26,337 nucleotides of DNA, taken from the NCBI GenBank assembly GCA_002350805.1, contig DEFO01000047.1:35638-61974 (forward strand), read 5' to 3'. The notes beneath the pieces were generated by a model. It was not told the DNA's origin. It did not search any database and was given only the letters and a program-made list of their open reading frames with translations. Source of the stretch: Prevotella sp. UBA2850 (GTDB lineage Bacteria; Bacteroidota; Bacteroidia; Bacteroidales; Bacteroidaceae). Below are positions 1-6,839 of the stretch, piece by piece (within the stretch, counting starts at the first letter, position 1; each line of letters opens with the position of its first letter). The position numbers and the translations under genes are program-made.

Positions 1-18
1 CTCTTATTAAGAGCAAAG

Positions 19-277
19 CATTTTTGCAGAGTAACTAAATGAAATAAAGAATCAACCGCGATGGAATTATTATTTACAAAATGAACTGTTTTGGATATCA
101 TAAGCCTTTGGAGGGCGCATGCGATCAGATGTCGCTGCGTGCCGCTGACTACTGCAATGGCAGGGGCCAGACCTCAGGTGGCGTACCCTCTACGGATGGT
201 TGATTGCAAGAGATATTATAGTTCAATATACATTTTATTTGTATACCAAGTACTTTGGCTGGGAAGTTAGAGTACTT
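19..277 (+). ncRNA. Candidate structured leader RNA, copy 1
   Basis: The upstream region of the large secreted-protein gene contains pieces shared with a second copy at 5510-5877: a promoter-like CATTTTTG at 19-26 (one off TAnnTTTG; its -33 would lie outside the window), AACCGC near 55, a TACAAAATGAA block, ATGGCAGGGGCCA at 157-169 and GATATTATAG at 212-221. Visible structure: a bulged stem-loop at 113-143, a CTGC/GCAG hairpin at 152-163 (loop AATG), a small stem TATAC/GTATA at 227-245, and a 30-nt hairpin at 248-277 with a 12-bp stem and hexaloop TGGGAA followed by TTTT. It ends 60 nt before the start codon, so it may be a leader with an attenuator or a separate RNA ending in a terminator. 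The family was not recognised. Confidence 0.5.
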
Positions 278-337
278 TTCCACTAGAAACTTCAAACAAT
301 ATAAAACTCAACATAAAACAACATAAACTTTAAGAAT

Positions 338-3300
338 ATGAAAAAAATGTTTACATTCAATTCAAAGAGTAGGAGCAGATGGATGCTGCTCTTGCTATTA
401 TTGGTTGCCGGCGTCACCAACACGCTGGCACAAAACGTGACCATTAAGGCCACGAACGGTAGTATGGTTGCCGCCTTGGCTACTGGGTACGAAGATTTAG
501 GTTACAAATCTGGCGGCTTTGCCACCTGGCAGCATGAACAGTTGAGCATGGTGCTCACGACTTCTGATCAAACAAACAAAACGCCTAGCGGTCAGCTTGA
601 CAACCCCGCCAACAACATTTATTCTGAAGGCGAACACCTGCAAATTTGTAAAGGCGATGGACGTGGTTATGTTTCTTTGAGTCTGCCTAAGGGCTATCGT
701 TTTACTAGTTATACCATTAAATTTAGCAAGCCAGGGCAACTGACAAAAGGCCCGTCAGACGATACAAGTAGCCAGATTACATTTAATAGTGCTAACCAAT
801 CTTCAACTTTTGGAGAGACAGGAAGAGATTTCGGTTCTTATATCACTTCAGCTACAGCTAATAGGGGCGGAGCAGCTGTGACTATCTCACGCACGGAGAA
901 TGAAACGAATAAGATGGGTAACGTTCTGTATTTTGTGCTTGGTCCCGAACGAGATGGCTTGGAATTGATTACAATTGAATCAGCTGAATTCTTCTTCACC
1001 GCTGAGGAGAACTATTCTCCTGTGACTCCAGCTGGAGTGATTTCCTCTGCTGTGAGTGCCGTTGATGTCGCATATAGCACAAGTAGGGTTGACTACGGTT
1101 CGATTGAAACTACTCAAAGTAGTTATGGCAGTTGGTCTCGTATTTCATACGATTCTGAGAATGTAAAGGACTTGAAAGCCTACTTGACACTTTTCCAAGA
1201 GAATGCAGTCAAAGATGGTGTGGATATCGATGGCGTTACTGGTAAAAAAGTTGTGGATTATGATAGGACTGATGGAACCATCACGTCTGAGGCTGGATAC
1301 TTTAAACTCAGCAGTCCTAGCAAAGAGCAGGTTTATTATATCGAAACTCCTTCTCATGTGACTGTATCCGATGGAACAAAGGTTCCGGTTGGCTACCGTA
1401 TCATAGGTGCAGAACTGCAATATGGAAAGAAAATGCCGAATACAAGATCTTTCTATATCACAGCTAACTATAATAACACAACATATTACCTATATGTCTA
1501 CAATGTTTTGAGTACTTCCGTTCGATGGACAGATAGACAAAGAAATGCAACACAATGGACAATGGATGCTGACGGATTTATTCAAGGCGCAGGCTATTAT
1601 ATGTATTTTAATAACGGTCGTGTTGGTTTGCAAAGAGATAAACCCGCAGATAGCGAAAGATTCCTTATTGACGATAATGACAATATCTGTCAACAAGAAT
1701 GGCGCACATACTTTATACGTTTTAATCGCCAAAATGGGAGTAATCAGGCTCTTATCAATCCGGATACTGGTATCAAAGCAAGTATTGCCAATGAAAGCGA
1801 AACAACAGCAGGTACTGGCACTACAGACTTTACTTTGACCATTTATAACGCTGATGGTTCTAAGAGAGAGGATATTACCGTTAACGACGCTAATCCCAGT
1901 GGTACCTATCCTCTGACAGGCCTCAACAATGATGCTATTAAATTTGGTGTGAAGGGTGTAGGCCTCGTCCGTGCCACACTCACCCTGCAGGCCCTTGACC
2001 CTTATCTGAACAGCATGCGAGTGGTGTGTGAAGACCAGACCATTAAGAGCATCCGCCCAAGTCAAGTGTTCACAGCAAATGACTTCAGCGTAAACGGTGG
2101 TGAGTTCTTCTTCCACATGCCTGAGAGTTCAAAGGACCACAATGTCTTAATCTCTTTTGAGGATTTGAAGAGCAAGTATTTCGATGAGACATATACAGGT
2201 GGAAGTAGTGAGCATACCTCACGCCTTAACTTCGTTCGCTCTGCACACTATGACGCTTTTGGAACATCGAACAACAGCGTGTACAACAACACAAGTGAGG
2301 CGGCAAATGCAACAAAAGAGCGTCAGAAGGTCACTACGGTAGGTACAGCACCCTTCAAGTTCAACAATGCCGATGAGGTAGGAGAAAACGGCGGTACACT
2401 GACAGAGTTCCCCTTCTCATTAGAAAACTACTCTGATGAAGGCGGTGATTTCACACAGATCGAATTTAAAGTGGAAGAAGGAAAGACGAAGACAGCCACA
2501 GCCTATGTGTTCACCACAGACGAGACACGCTATAATATCTCACCGGCTACTGCTGTCCAGCACAGAGCATACGCTTTCTATAAGATGATCGTACACGTGA
2601 GTTTGGCAACTTATACGGAACAAATAGCATTTGAGAAGATTTACAACAAGACGCTCTACCGCGACAATGAGGGTAAGACACAGACAGGTGCTTTCTACGG
2701 TGTCAAGGTGACTGCTCCTTACACAGAAGGTGGCGAAACTAAGCAGGGGTATGCAGCTACAGATAAGGTCTTTACTCTGATTAGTAATGCCATTACAGCA
2801 GGTGGTGACAATGTTCCTGAGGATTCAAAGCATATCCTCTACATAGACTTCAGCAATCTTGAGGGTGTGTACCAGACGACCACTACCGATAATCCCGATA
2901 TGGAAACATACGCTAATTCAAATGCAGCCAACTGCTTGTTCTTCCTGCCTGTAGGAGCTTCGGCACCCAACAATAATACGGCTTATAAGTCGGAAGAGGG
3001 AAGTATCTTCTATGCTGCCAACAACATTGTCTTGACCGATATGCAGCCGTTCTATTCTCCCTATGAGATCCACATGGAGGGTAAGACCAACAAAGTGGAA
3101 TATACTCGTCAGGTCACTTACGATAAGTATGGCAAGCCCAAAAATGCATCTCTCATACTGCCATTCAAGATTACGCTGACAGATGGTACGCATACGAATA
3201 CTGACGGAACATCATTCACGGTACATACACTTCAAGCAACTAATGCCTTTACCAAGATTGGTGATTCTAACTATGCATATGCTCCAAAAATGACAGGTGT

Positions 3301-3889
3301 TAATGAGGCAGAGGCCAACAAACCTTATATCATCGTGATTGAGGGCACGGCAGAAGGTAAGGATGTCTTCAAAATCAGCCAAGAGGGAGGCGTTGTAGCT
3401 GCTACAACAGGTATGGGTAGCGACTATACCTTTACTGGCCATTCTGCAAGCGGAACTGAAAGTGTCACGATGAAGGGTTCGTATGCCGGACAGCAAATCG
3501 AGAAGACGAAGAATATTTACTACTTCGCTAATAAAGAGTTTGTAAATTCTAAGGATTATGTATATGGTAAGGTGAACTCAGCACCGTTCCGCGCTTACTT
3601 TGTTCCCAATAGTAATAGTGCCAAGCTGGCAAGCTTCGGCCTCATCTTCAGCGAGGGAATTGGCGATGATCCTACAGGAATATCTTCTGTGGATAAGAAT
3701 CCTGACCTGATGGTAATTCCTGGCAGTGGTGTTATCACGATGACCTCTACAAAGGAGCAGAATGTACGCGTACACAGCACTAGCGGTGTAATGGTGAACA
3801 ACACAAAACTGCAGGCTGGTGAGACTCAGACCATCCAAGTTCCTGCCGGAGTATATGTAATCAACGGAGTTAAAATCATTGTAAAGTAA
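338..3889 (+). CDS. Large secreted cell-surface protein, unknown function
   Basis: A 1183-residue protein with a signal peptide: basic start, hydrophobic run at about residues 15-27, likely cleavage after Ala31 (TLA before QNV). The long middle is rich in Thr, Asn, Tyr and Gly, as in extracellular beta-rich proteins, with no catalytic motif I recognise. The last 70 residues begin GISSVDKNPD and end GVYVINGVKIIVK. This resembles the C-terminal beta-sandwich tail of many Prevotella secreted proteins, and type IX secretion or surface anchoring is an inference from that. The M6 protease at 12420-14246 ends similarly (GIYVVGKRKILVK). A structured RNA element lies just upstream and a 58-codon gene follows after 13 nt, probably on the same transcript. 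An adhesin or glycan-binding role is possible but not shown. Confidence 0.85.
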   Translation: MKKMFTFNSKSRSRWMLLLLLLVAGVTNTLAQNVTIKATNGSMVAALATGYEDLGYKSGGFATWQHEQLSMVLTTSDQTNKTPSGQLDNPANNIYSEGEHLQICKGDGRGYVSLSLPKGYRFTSYTIKFSKPGQLTKGPSDDTSSQITFNSANQSSTFGETGRDFGSYITSATANRGGAAVTISRTENETNKMGNVLYFVLGPERDGLELITIESAEFFFTAEENYSPVTPAGVISSAVSAVDVAYSTSRVDYGSIETTQSSYGSWSRISYDSENVKDLKAYLTLFQENAVKDGVDIDGVTGKKVVDYDRTDGTITSEAGYFKLSSPSKEQVYYIETPSHVTVSDGTKVPVGYRIIGAELQYGKKMPNTRSFYITANYNNTTYYLYVYNVLSTSVRWTDRQRNATQWTMDADGFIQGAGYYMYFNNGRVGLQRDKPADSERFLIDDNDNICQQEWRTYFIRFNRQNGSNQALINPDTGIKASIANESETTAGTGTTDFTLTIYNADGSKREDITVNDANPSGTYPLTGLNNDAIKFGVKGVGLVRATLTLQALDPYLNSMRVVCEDQTIKSIRPSQVFTANDFSVNGGEFFFHMPESSKDHNVLISFEDLKSKYFDETYTGGSSEHTSRLNFVRSAHYDAFGTSNNSVYNNTSEAANATKERQKVTTVGTAPFKFNNADEVGENGGTLTEFPFSLENYSDEGGDFTQIEFKVEEGKTKTATAYVFTTDETRYNISPATAVQHRAYAFYKMIVHVSLATYTEQIAFEKIYNKTLYRDNEGKTQTGAFYGVKVTAPYTEGGETKQGYAATDKVFTLISNAITAGGDNVPEDSKHILYIDFSNLEGVYQTTTTDNPDMETYANSNAANCLFFLPVGASAPNNNTAYKSEEGSIFYAANNIVLTDMQPFYSPYEIHMEGKTNKVEYTRQVTYDKYGKPKNASLILPFKITLTDGTHTNTDGTSFTVHTLQATNAFTKIGDSNYAYAPKMTGVNEAEANKPYIIVIEGTAEGKDVFKISQEGGVVAATTGMGSDYTFTGHSASGTESVTMKGSYAGQQIEKTKNIYYFANKEFVNSKDYVYGKVNSAPFRAYFVPNSNSAKLASFGLIFSEGIGDDPTGISSVDKNPDLMVIPGSGVITMTSTKEQNVRVHSTSGVMVNNTKLQAGETQTIQVPAGVYVINGVKIIVK

Positions 3890-3902
3890 GGAGGAACGCG
3901 AT

Positions 3903-4079
3903 ATGAAAAAGAATTATGTGAGTCCCGAAATAAAAGTAGTACAGTCTACACGCGAAGGAGTCATCCTGATGCACAGTTACGGATGGGTAGAATCAAAGAA
4001 AGGCTTCTTCGACGAGGGCGAAGATGATAACCTCAAGAGCAACGACCTCTGGGATGACAACGATTCCTTTGGAGAGTAA
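3903..4079 (+). CDS. Small acidic protein (58 aa) behind the secreted protein gene
   Basis: A short open frame starting MKKNYVSPEIKVVQ and ending DDNDSFGE. Its start is marked by a strong Shine-Dalgarno AAGGAGG 8 nt before the ATG, and the first bases of that site overlap the TAA of the upstream gene. This is notable because Bacteroidota genes rarely use such sites, and it suggests translation coupled to the large secreted protein. The N-terminus follows a pattern (MKKxYxxPxIxVV) seen in many unannotated short proteins of Bacteroidales. The C-terminal half is strongly acidic (about 14 Asp/Glu in 26 residues). There is no signal peptide or membrane segment and no cysteine. Function is unknown; it could be a peptide precursor or an accessory factor for its neighbour, both speculative. 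Confidence 0.7.
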   Translation: MKKNYVSPEIKVVQSTREGVILMHSYGWVESKKGFFDEGEDDNLKSNDLWDDNDSFGE

Positions 4080-4089
4080 AGATAAGTAG

Positions 4090-4148
4090 AAGCGACAAGT
4101 GAGAAGTGAGGGTAGGTTCGACCAGCTCTTGCGACTCACTTGTCACTT
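4090..4148 (+). terminator. Stem-loop after the surface-protein operon
   Basis: AAGCGACAAGTGAG at 4090-4103 pairs with CTCACTTGTCACTT at 4135-4148 (13 of 14 pairs), 10 nt after the small gene's stop. The T tract is weak (CTTTAAAAAG). It shares its arm sequence with the stem-loop at 5334-5401, so this is also a repeated element. Confidence 0.5.
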
Positions 4149-4192
4149 TAAAAAGTTAATAGTAAAACGGTTGAAGGTTTAATGGTTCAGAC

Positions 4193-4224
4193 TTATGTCC
4201 ATTCTGTCCATGATTTTCGTCACG
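4193..4224 (+). repeat. Intergenic repeat B, copy 1
   Basis: A 32-nt stretch beginning TTATGTCCATTCTG matches 5945-5976 in the same orientation with 3 differences. Both copies follow a GGTT(A/G)AAGGTT-type low-complexity lead-in. It lies in noncoding DNA. Nothing else was recognised between 4149 and 4374. Confidence 0.55.
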
Positions 4225-4374
4225 ATTCGGCCAAATTGATGCAAGCATCTTTGGCGCTCGCTGCTCCGAAAATTCACTTTTAACTGTTCACTGAAACGAA
4301 ATTTCATTTAGTTTATAATAATAATAATGACAATTGCTGAACAGAAATGTTAAGGCAAAAAAAGAAAATTATAT

Positions 4375-4441
4375 AGTTCAATTTTTTACATTGTTTTTTG
4401 CAAAAAACTACAAGTACCTTGGCTGTGAAGCTCGGGTACTT
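4375..4441 (+). ncRNA. Structured RNA element, copy 2 (3' part only)
   Basis: AGTTCAAT, then a palindrome GTTTTTTG/CAAAAAAC at 4393-4408, then a 30-nt hairpin at 4412-4441. The hairpin is AAGTACCT...GGGTACTT with inner GGC/GCT and hexaloop TGTGAA, and it runs into a T tract. The arrangement matches the 3' ends of copies 1 and 3, but stem bases differ while pairing is kept. The 5' part present in the other copies is not evident upstream. The T tract makes it terminator-like. Confidence 0.55.
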
Positions 4442-4715
4442 TTTTTATTTTGAAACGTTTTTTTTTATATAAGGATTGTCTTTATCTTCGTGGAGTTGCC
4501 TTTCAGAAGGCTGGAGGGCTGCTCTGGGGATAGAACACATGATAGGATTGTCGTTTAAACTGCCTGGCGGTTTAGGTATTGTTTTTTTTCGTGTCACGCT
4601 CTCTCTTGGTAGCGTTTCTACTGCCACAATCACACTTTTGGGCCATTATTTTGTAAATTTTTTCAAACGTAATACGAAATAGTCCATAAAACAGTAATTC
4701 TCTAACGAGATTCGC
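4442..4715. other. Gene-free stretch, nothing recognised
   Basis: This AT-rich stretch has several T runs. Short open frames on both strands (about 60-90 codons) show no signal peptide, no recognisable motif and no supporting start context, so none is called as a gene. It could be remnant DNA. Confidence 0.4.
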
Positions 4716-4746
4716 TTGGCTATTCCAGAAATATGTTGTAAATTTG
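4716..4746 (+). promoter_or_regulatory. Promoter for the truncated gene at 4880
   Basis: TTG at 4716-4718, 20 nt, then TAAATTTG at 4739-4746, an exact fit to the Bacteroidota sigma-ABfr pattern. Transcription would start near 4753, giving a leader of about 125 nt containing a TAGAC/GTCTA hairpin. Confidence 0.7.
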
Positions 4747-4879
4747 CGCCCGCAAAGAAAAATTGCGCTTCCCCGAATTCTCGCTTTCTGCGGTGTAGGG
4801 GGACTTAAACCGATAATATTGTTACAAATTATCAAATAGACCTAAACGTCTATATATGATAGTTCTTTTTTAATTTATT

Positions 4880-5269
4880 ATGAAATTAAATGCTTTTCTT
4901 CTAGCGTTGTCGGCAGCACTCCTGCCGACAGTTGTGTGTTCGCCAGCACCACTTGAGCCGTTGCTTACCGAGGCTCCAGCGCCGGCGAAGACGGTTATTT
5001 ATCAGCTTACCGATAAGTTGGAGGTAGGCGGAGAGTACCTGATTGTCAATGTCAATTCGGCAGGTGATGGTTTTGCGCTTTCCCATAATATGGATAAGAT
5101 AGCATCTGATGGCGTAAAAATCCATGGCAAAGACGAGAATTCTTCTGTTCCATATATACAGGTTGACGACGTGGAAGCTGGCTCGGTATGGACAGCAACT
5201 ATGTCAGATAACTCTATGAAGCTGATGAATAATAACTATTATTTTCAGCAGGACTTTAGATCTGTGTAA
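4880..5269 (+). pseudogene. 5' fragment of a secreted/surface protein gene, cut by a repeat
   Basis: The 129-codon frame starts with a signal peptide (MKLNAFLLALSAALLPTVVC; Cys20 could be a lipoprotein site or the cleavage region). It continues into a typical N-terminal domain of a large surface protein (YQLTDKLEVGGEYLIVNVN and following). The frame ends immediately after it enters repeat R1 at 5249: the last residues FRSV and the TAA are encoded by the repeat, not by ancestral coding sequence. A good promoter lies upstream, so a short secreted product may still be made. The simplest reading is a longer gene whose 3' part was lost through insertion or recombination at the repeat. It may be a relative of the large protein at 338-3889, but I cannot show homology. 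Confidence 0.6.
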
Positions 5270-5296
5270 TCCGTGGGATCTGTGTGAACTATAAGC
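5249..5296 (-). repeat. Intergenic repeat R, copy 1 (inverted)
   Basis: Its reverse complement matches 6038-6085 at 45 of 48 positions. The core contains ATCTGTGTGAA and its relatives. This copy supplies the last codons and the stop of the truncated gene at 4880. Confidence 0.75.
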
Positions 5297-5333
5297 AACT
5301 TTTAAAACAGAGTCGAATCTATGTGGAAAAAAG

Positions 5334-5401
5334 AAGTGGCAAGTGAGATGTAAGGGGCATGATCTGCTGTGCCCGCTTGCAACTCACTCGTCACTTTTTT
5401 T
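5334..5401 (+). terminator. Stem-loop terminator with T7 tail
   Basis: AAGTGGCAAGTGAG at 5334-5347 pairs with CTCACTCGTCACTT at 5383-5396 (12 Watson-Crick pairs, one wobble, one mismatch). An inner GGGCAT/GTGCCC stem follows the outer one, and the 3' arm runs into TTTTTTT. The arms are related to those at 4090-4148, so this is a recurring terminator-type repeat placed behind surface-protein genes. Confidence 0.7.
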
Positions 5402-5509
5402 GTGCCTGTCATCATTCGTTGTTTTTCTAACTGAAATCCGTTAATGGGCATCCTTTTCCGGAAAGTTAGTTAAATAATGTTTAATGTGGCGTATATTTTG
5501 TTGAAAAGG

Positions 5510-5540
5510 TTGCTTTGTATTGAAAGATTCCCTATATTTG
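5510..5540 (+). promoter_or_regulatory. Promoter of the candidate RNA, copy 3
   Basis: TTG at 5510-5512, 20 nt, then TATATTTG at 5533-5540, an exact Bacteroidota promoter. Transcription would start near 5547. No convincing protein gene follows on this strand before 7904. Confidence 0.7.
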
Positions 5541-5546
5541 CGAAGT

Positions 5547-5877
5547 GATGCTTTACTACCTGCTTACTAAACAGCATGCGAGTAACCGCATTAACAATTG
5601 AACTATAAAAGACCATTCTATACAATGGACCATATACAAAAAATGAAAATGAAAGAAAAGAAACCTCATCCGTGCAGGTGATCTGTATGGGTGAGGTGCT
5701 GTATATATATGTTCAATAATGCGTATGGCAGAGGCCAAATCACTAAATTCATGACGAAGGATATTATAGGTTACGCTCTCTTAGGAGATGTCATAATCTC
5801 CAAAAGAGACCTTAGGAAATTCAGTTCGTTTATACTAGTATAACAATAAGTCCTCCAACTGTGAAGCTGGGGGACTT
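5547..5877 (+). ncRNA. Candidate structured RNA, copy 3 (complete, about 330 nt)
   Basis: Between the promoter at 5510-5540 and a terminator-like hairpin I see these stems in order: a 14-bp stem (wobbles allowed) at 5664-5696, CCTCATCC...GGGTGAGG with loop GTGAT; ATGGCAGAGGCCA at 5725-5737, shared with copy 1; GATATTATAG at 5760-5769, identical to copy 1; a 12-bp hairpin at 5777-5809; AGTTC at 5823; TTATAC/GTATAA at 5830-5843; and the 30-nt hairpin at 5848-5877 with hexaloop TGTGAA followed by TTTCTT. An 18-codon frame starting MDHIQKMKMK overlaps the first hairpin, but its counterpart in copy 1 stops after 7 codons, so coding is unlikely. No downstream gene remains, so it is either a stand-alone RNA or an orphaned leader. 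Confidence 0.5.
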
Positions 5878-5944
5878 TCTTATGGTTAAAGGTTAAAGGT
5901 TCAAGGTCTTGCCCACAGAAAGGCAGCGGAGCTGCAGTTCAAGG

Positions 5945-5976
5945 TTATGTCCATTCTGGCCATGATTTTTGTCGCG
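5945..5976 (+). repeat. Intergenic repeat B, copy 2
   Basis: It matches 4193-4224 with 3 differences in 32 nt, same orientation. It is preceded by runs of GGTTAAAGGTT and by a GCAGCGGAGCTGC palindrome near 5922. The surrounding DNA from 5880 to 6135 holds only repeats. Confidence 0.55.
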
Positions 5977-6037
5977 TCTCGACATAGCTAAAGTGAACTT
6001 CGCTCTGTGACCAGCTTCAAGCTGACCCATATAAATC

Positions 6038-6085
6038 GCTTATAGTTCACACAGATTCCACGGAAGACACAGATCTAAAGTCCTG
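6038..6085 (+). repeat. Intergenic repeat R, copy 2
   Basis: The AGTTCACACAGATTCCACGG core at 6044 matches copy 3 at 6561-6600 in 39 of 40 positions (same orientation), and matches copy 1 at 5249-5296 inverted. Looser similarity to copy 3 continues to about 6100. It sits about 50 nt beyond the 3' end of the GxxExxY gene. Confidence 0.75.
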
Positions 6086-6135
6086 TAGGACTTTCACTTA
6101 AAGAGAGACAGAGTGAAAATCTGACTTCTATAAAA

Positions 6136-6519
6136 CTAGTTTGCAATTCTGATGATAGAATCCAGAATGTTGTCTGTGTTGAAATTCACCAACAGACCCA
6201 CATGTTTGTCTAACAATCGCAGATAAGTTAGCAACTGTTTAGTAAACAGTTTCTTCACTTCTTCTACAGACTTCAGTTCTACAATCACTTGATCTTCCAC
6301 CAAAAGATCTAACCGTAAATCCGTATTTAACAGAACACCTTTATAAAACAAGGGGACGTTCTTTTGTCTTTCTACATTTAGTCCTCTCTGCTTAAGCTCC
6401 ATAAATAGAGCCTCCTCATATACTGATTCCAACAGACCTGGGCCTAGTTCATTATAAACATCGAAAATTGCTCCTCGTATCTGATATGTTATGTCATTGA
6501 TATCCATAATTTCTTTCAC
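6136..6519 (-). CDS. GxxExxY family protein, PD-(D/E)XK-like
   Basis: A 127-residue protein carrying the family signature as GLLESVY (Gly28, Glu31, Tyr34). Further on, Asp71, Glu81-Leu-Lys83 and Gln95 follow the order of a PD-(D/E)XK nuclease-like active site (D...ExK...Q). The full length suits the family, whose function is not established; nuclease activity is an inference from the residues. No Shine-Dalgarno or promoter was seen, and Met5 is an alternative start. The gene stands alone between two direct copies of repeat R (6038-6085 and 6561-6655), unlike any other gene here. That layout suggests it and the repeats may have spread together. Confidence 0.85.
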   Translation of the reverse strand: MKEIMDINDITYQIRGAIFDVYNELGPGLLESVYEEALFMELKQRGLNVERQKNVPLFYKGVLLNTDLRLDLLVEDQVIVELKSVEEVKKLFTKQLLTYLRLLDKHVGLLVNFNTDNILDSIIRIAN

Positions 6520-6560
6520 ACTAATAGCATTATATTGTCATTTTCATTTGTTTGCGATTT

Positions 6561-6655
6561 AGTTCACACAGATTCCACGGAAGACACAGATCTATAGTCC
6601 TTAGGGACTTCCACTTAAGGAGAAAAATCAGTGAACTCTGTGATATCTGTGTGAA
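6561..6655 (+). repeat. Intergenic repeat R, copy 3, with inverted ends
   Basis: The first 40 nt match copy 2 at 39 positions. The unit begins with TTCACACAGAT at 6563-6573 and ends with its exact reverse complement ATCTGTGTGAA at 6645-6655. This copy therefore looks like a short palindromic (REP- or MITE-like) element. Confidence 0.7.
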
Positions 6656-6719
6656 AACTTTTGAACTTTGAACGCGCGTCAGCGCATTTGAACTTTTCAC
6701 CGGCAGTTCTGCTGCCTCC

Positions 6720-6839
6720 CAGTGCATTCTCAAACTCTGCTTTCATCTTGTCGTTGCCGGGATAACCGATATGACTAAAGGTGCATTTCCCTTGCTTGTT
6801 ATAGACCCGATAGTAGGGAATCCCACTGAAACCATAGCG
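6720..6839 (-). pseudogene. C-terminal remnant of a thioredoxin/TlpA-like protein
   Basis: Directly behind the TAG of prmA and in the same frame, the minus strand reads about 40 codons that make sense as protein: RYGFSGIPYYRVYNKQGK, then a Gly-Tyr-Pro-Gly-Asn-Asp segment, then MKAEFENAL. A Gly-Ile-Pro followed by Tyr-x-Val-Tyr-x-Lys-x-Gly-Lys is how the last strands of thioredoxin-fold proteins of the TlpA/AhpC type usually look. The rest of such a gene, including the CxxC region, is absent. The frame then runs into repeat-like sequence. I read it as the tail of a lost gene joined to the end of prmA by deletion; the family call is by eye. Confidence 0.5.

Noticed and set aside
113..190. A known riboswitch class in the first leader
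   Set aside because: None of the signature sequences I know (TPP, cobalamin, SAM, FMN, preQ1, fluoride, THF) is present.
248..277. Hexaloop hairpin as group II intron domain V
   Set aside because: It has a 6-nt loop instead of GAAA, no two-base bulge, and no intron-encoded protein or catalytic AGC triad.
1490..2116. A 208-codon minus-strand frame inside the large secreted-protein gene
   Set aside because: The plus-strand frame covering it is intact and protein-like; the antisense product is Cys-rich without any motif.
4445..4835. Overlapping 60-90 codon frames on both strands
   Set aside because: No conserved motif, signal or start context, and a real promoter runs through the region.
5632..5688. 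18-codon frame MDHIQKMKMKEKKPHPCR as a leader peptide
   Set aside because: The counterpart in copy 1 stops after 7 codons and has a different sequence; the conserved signal is at the RNA-structure level.
4412..5877. Similar hairpins as a CRISPR or integron-like array
   Set aside because: The copies are more than 1 kb apart, unevenly spaced and separated by genes, with no cas or integrase gene in the window.
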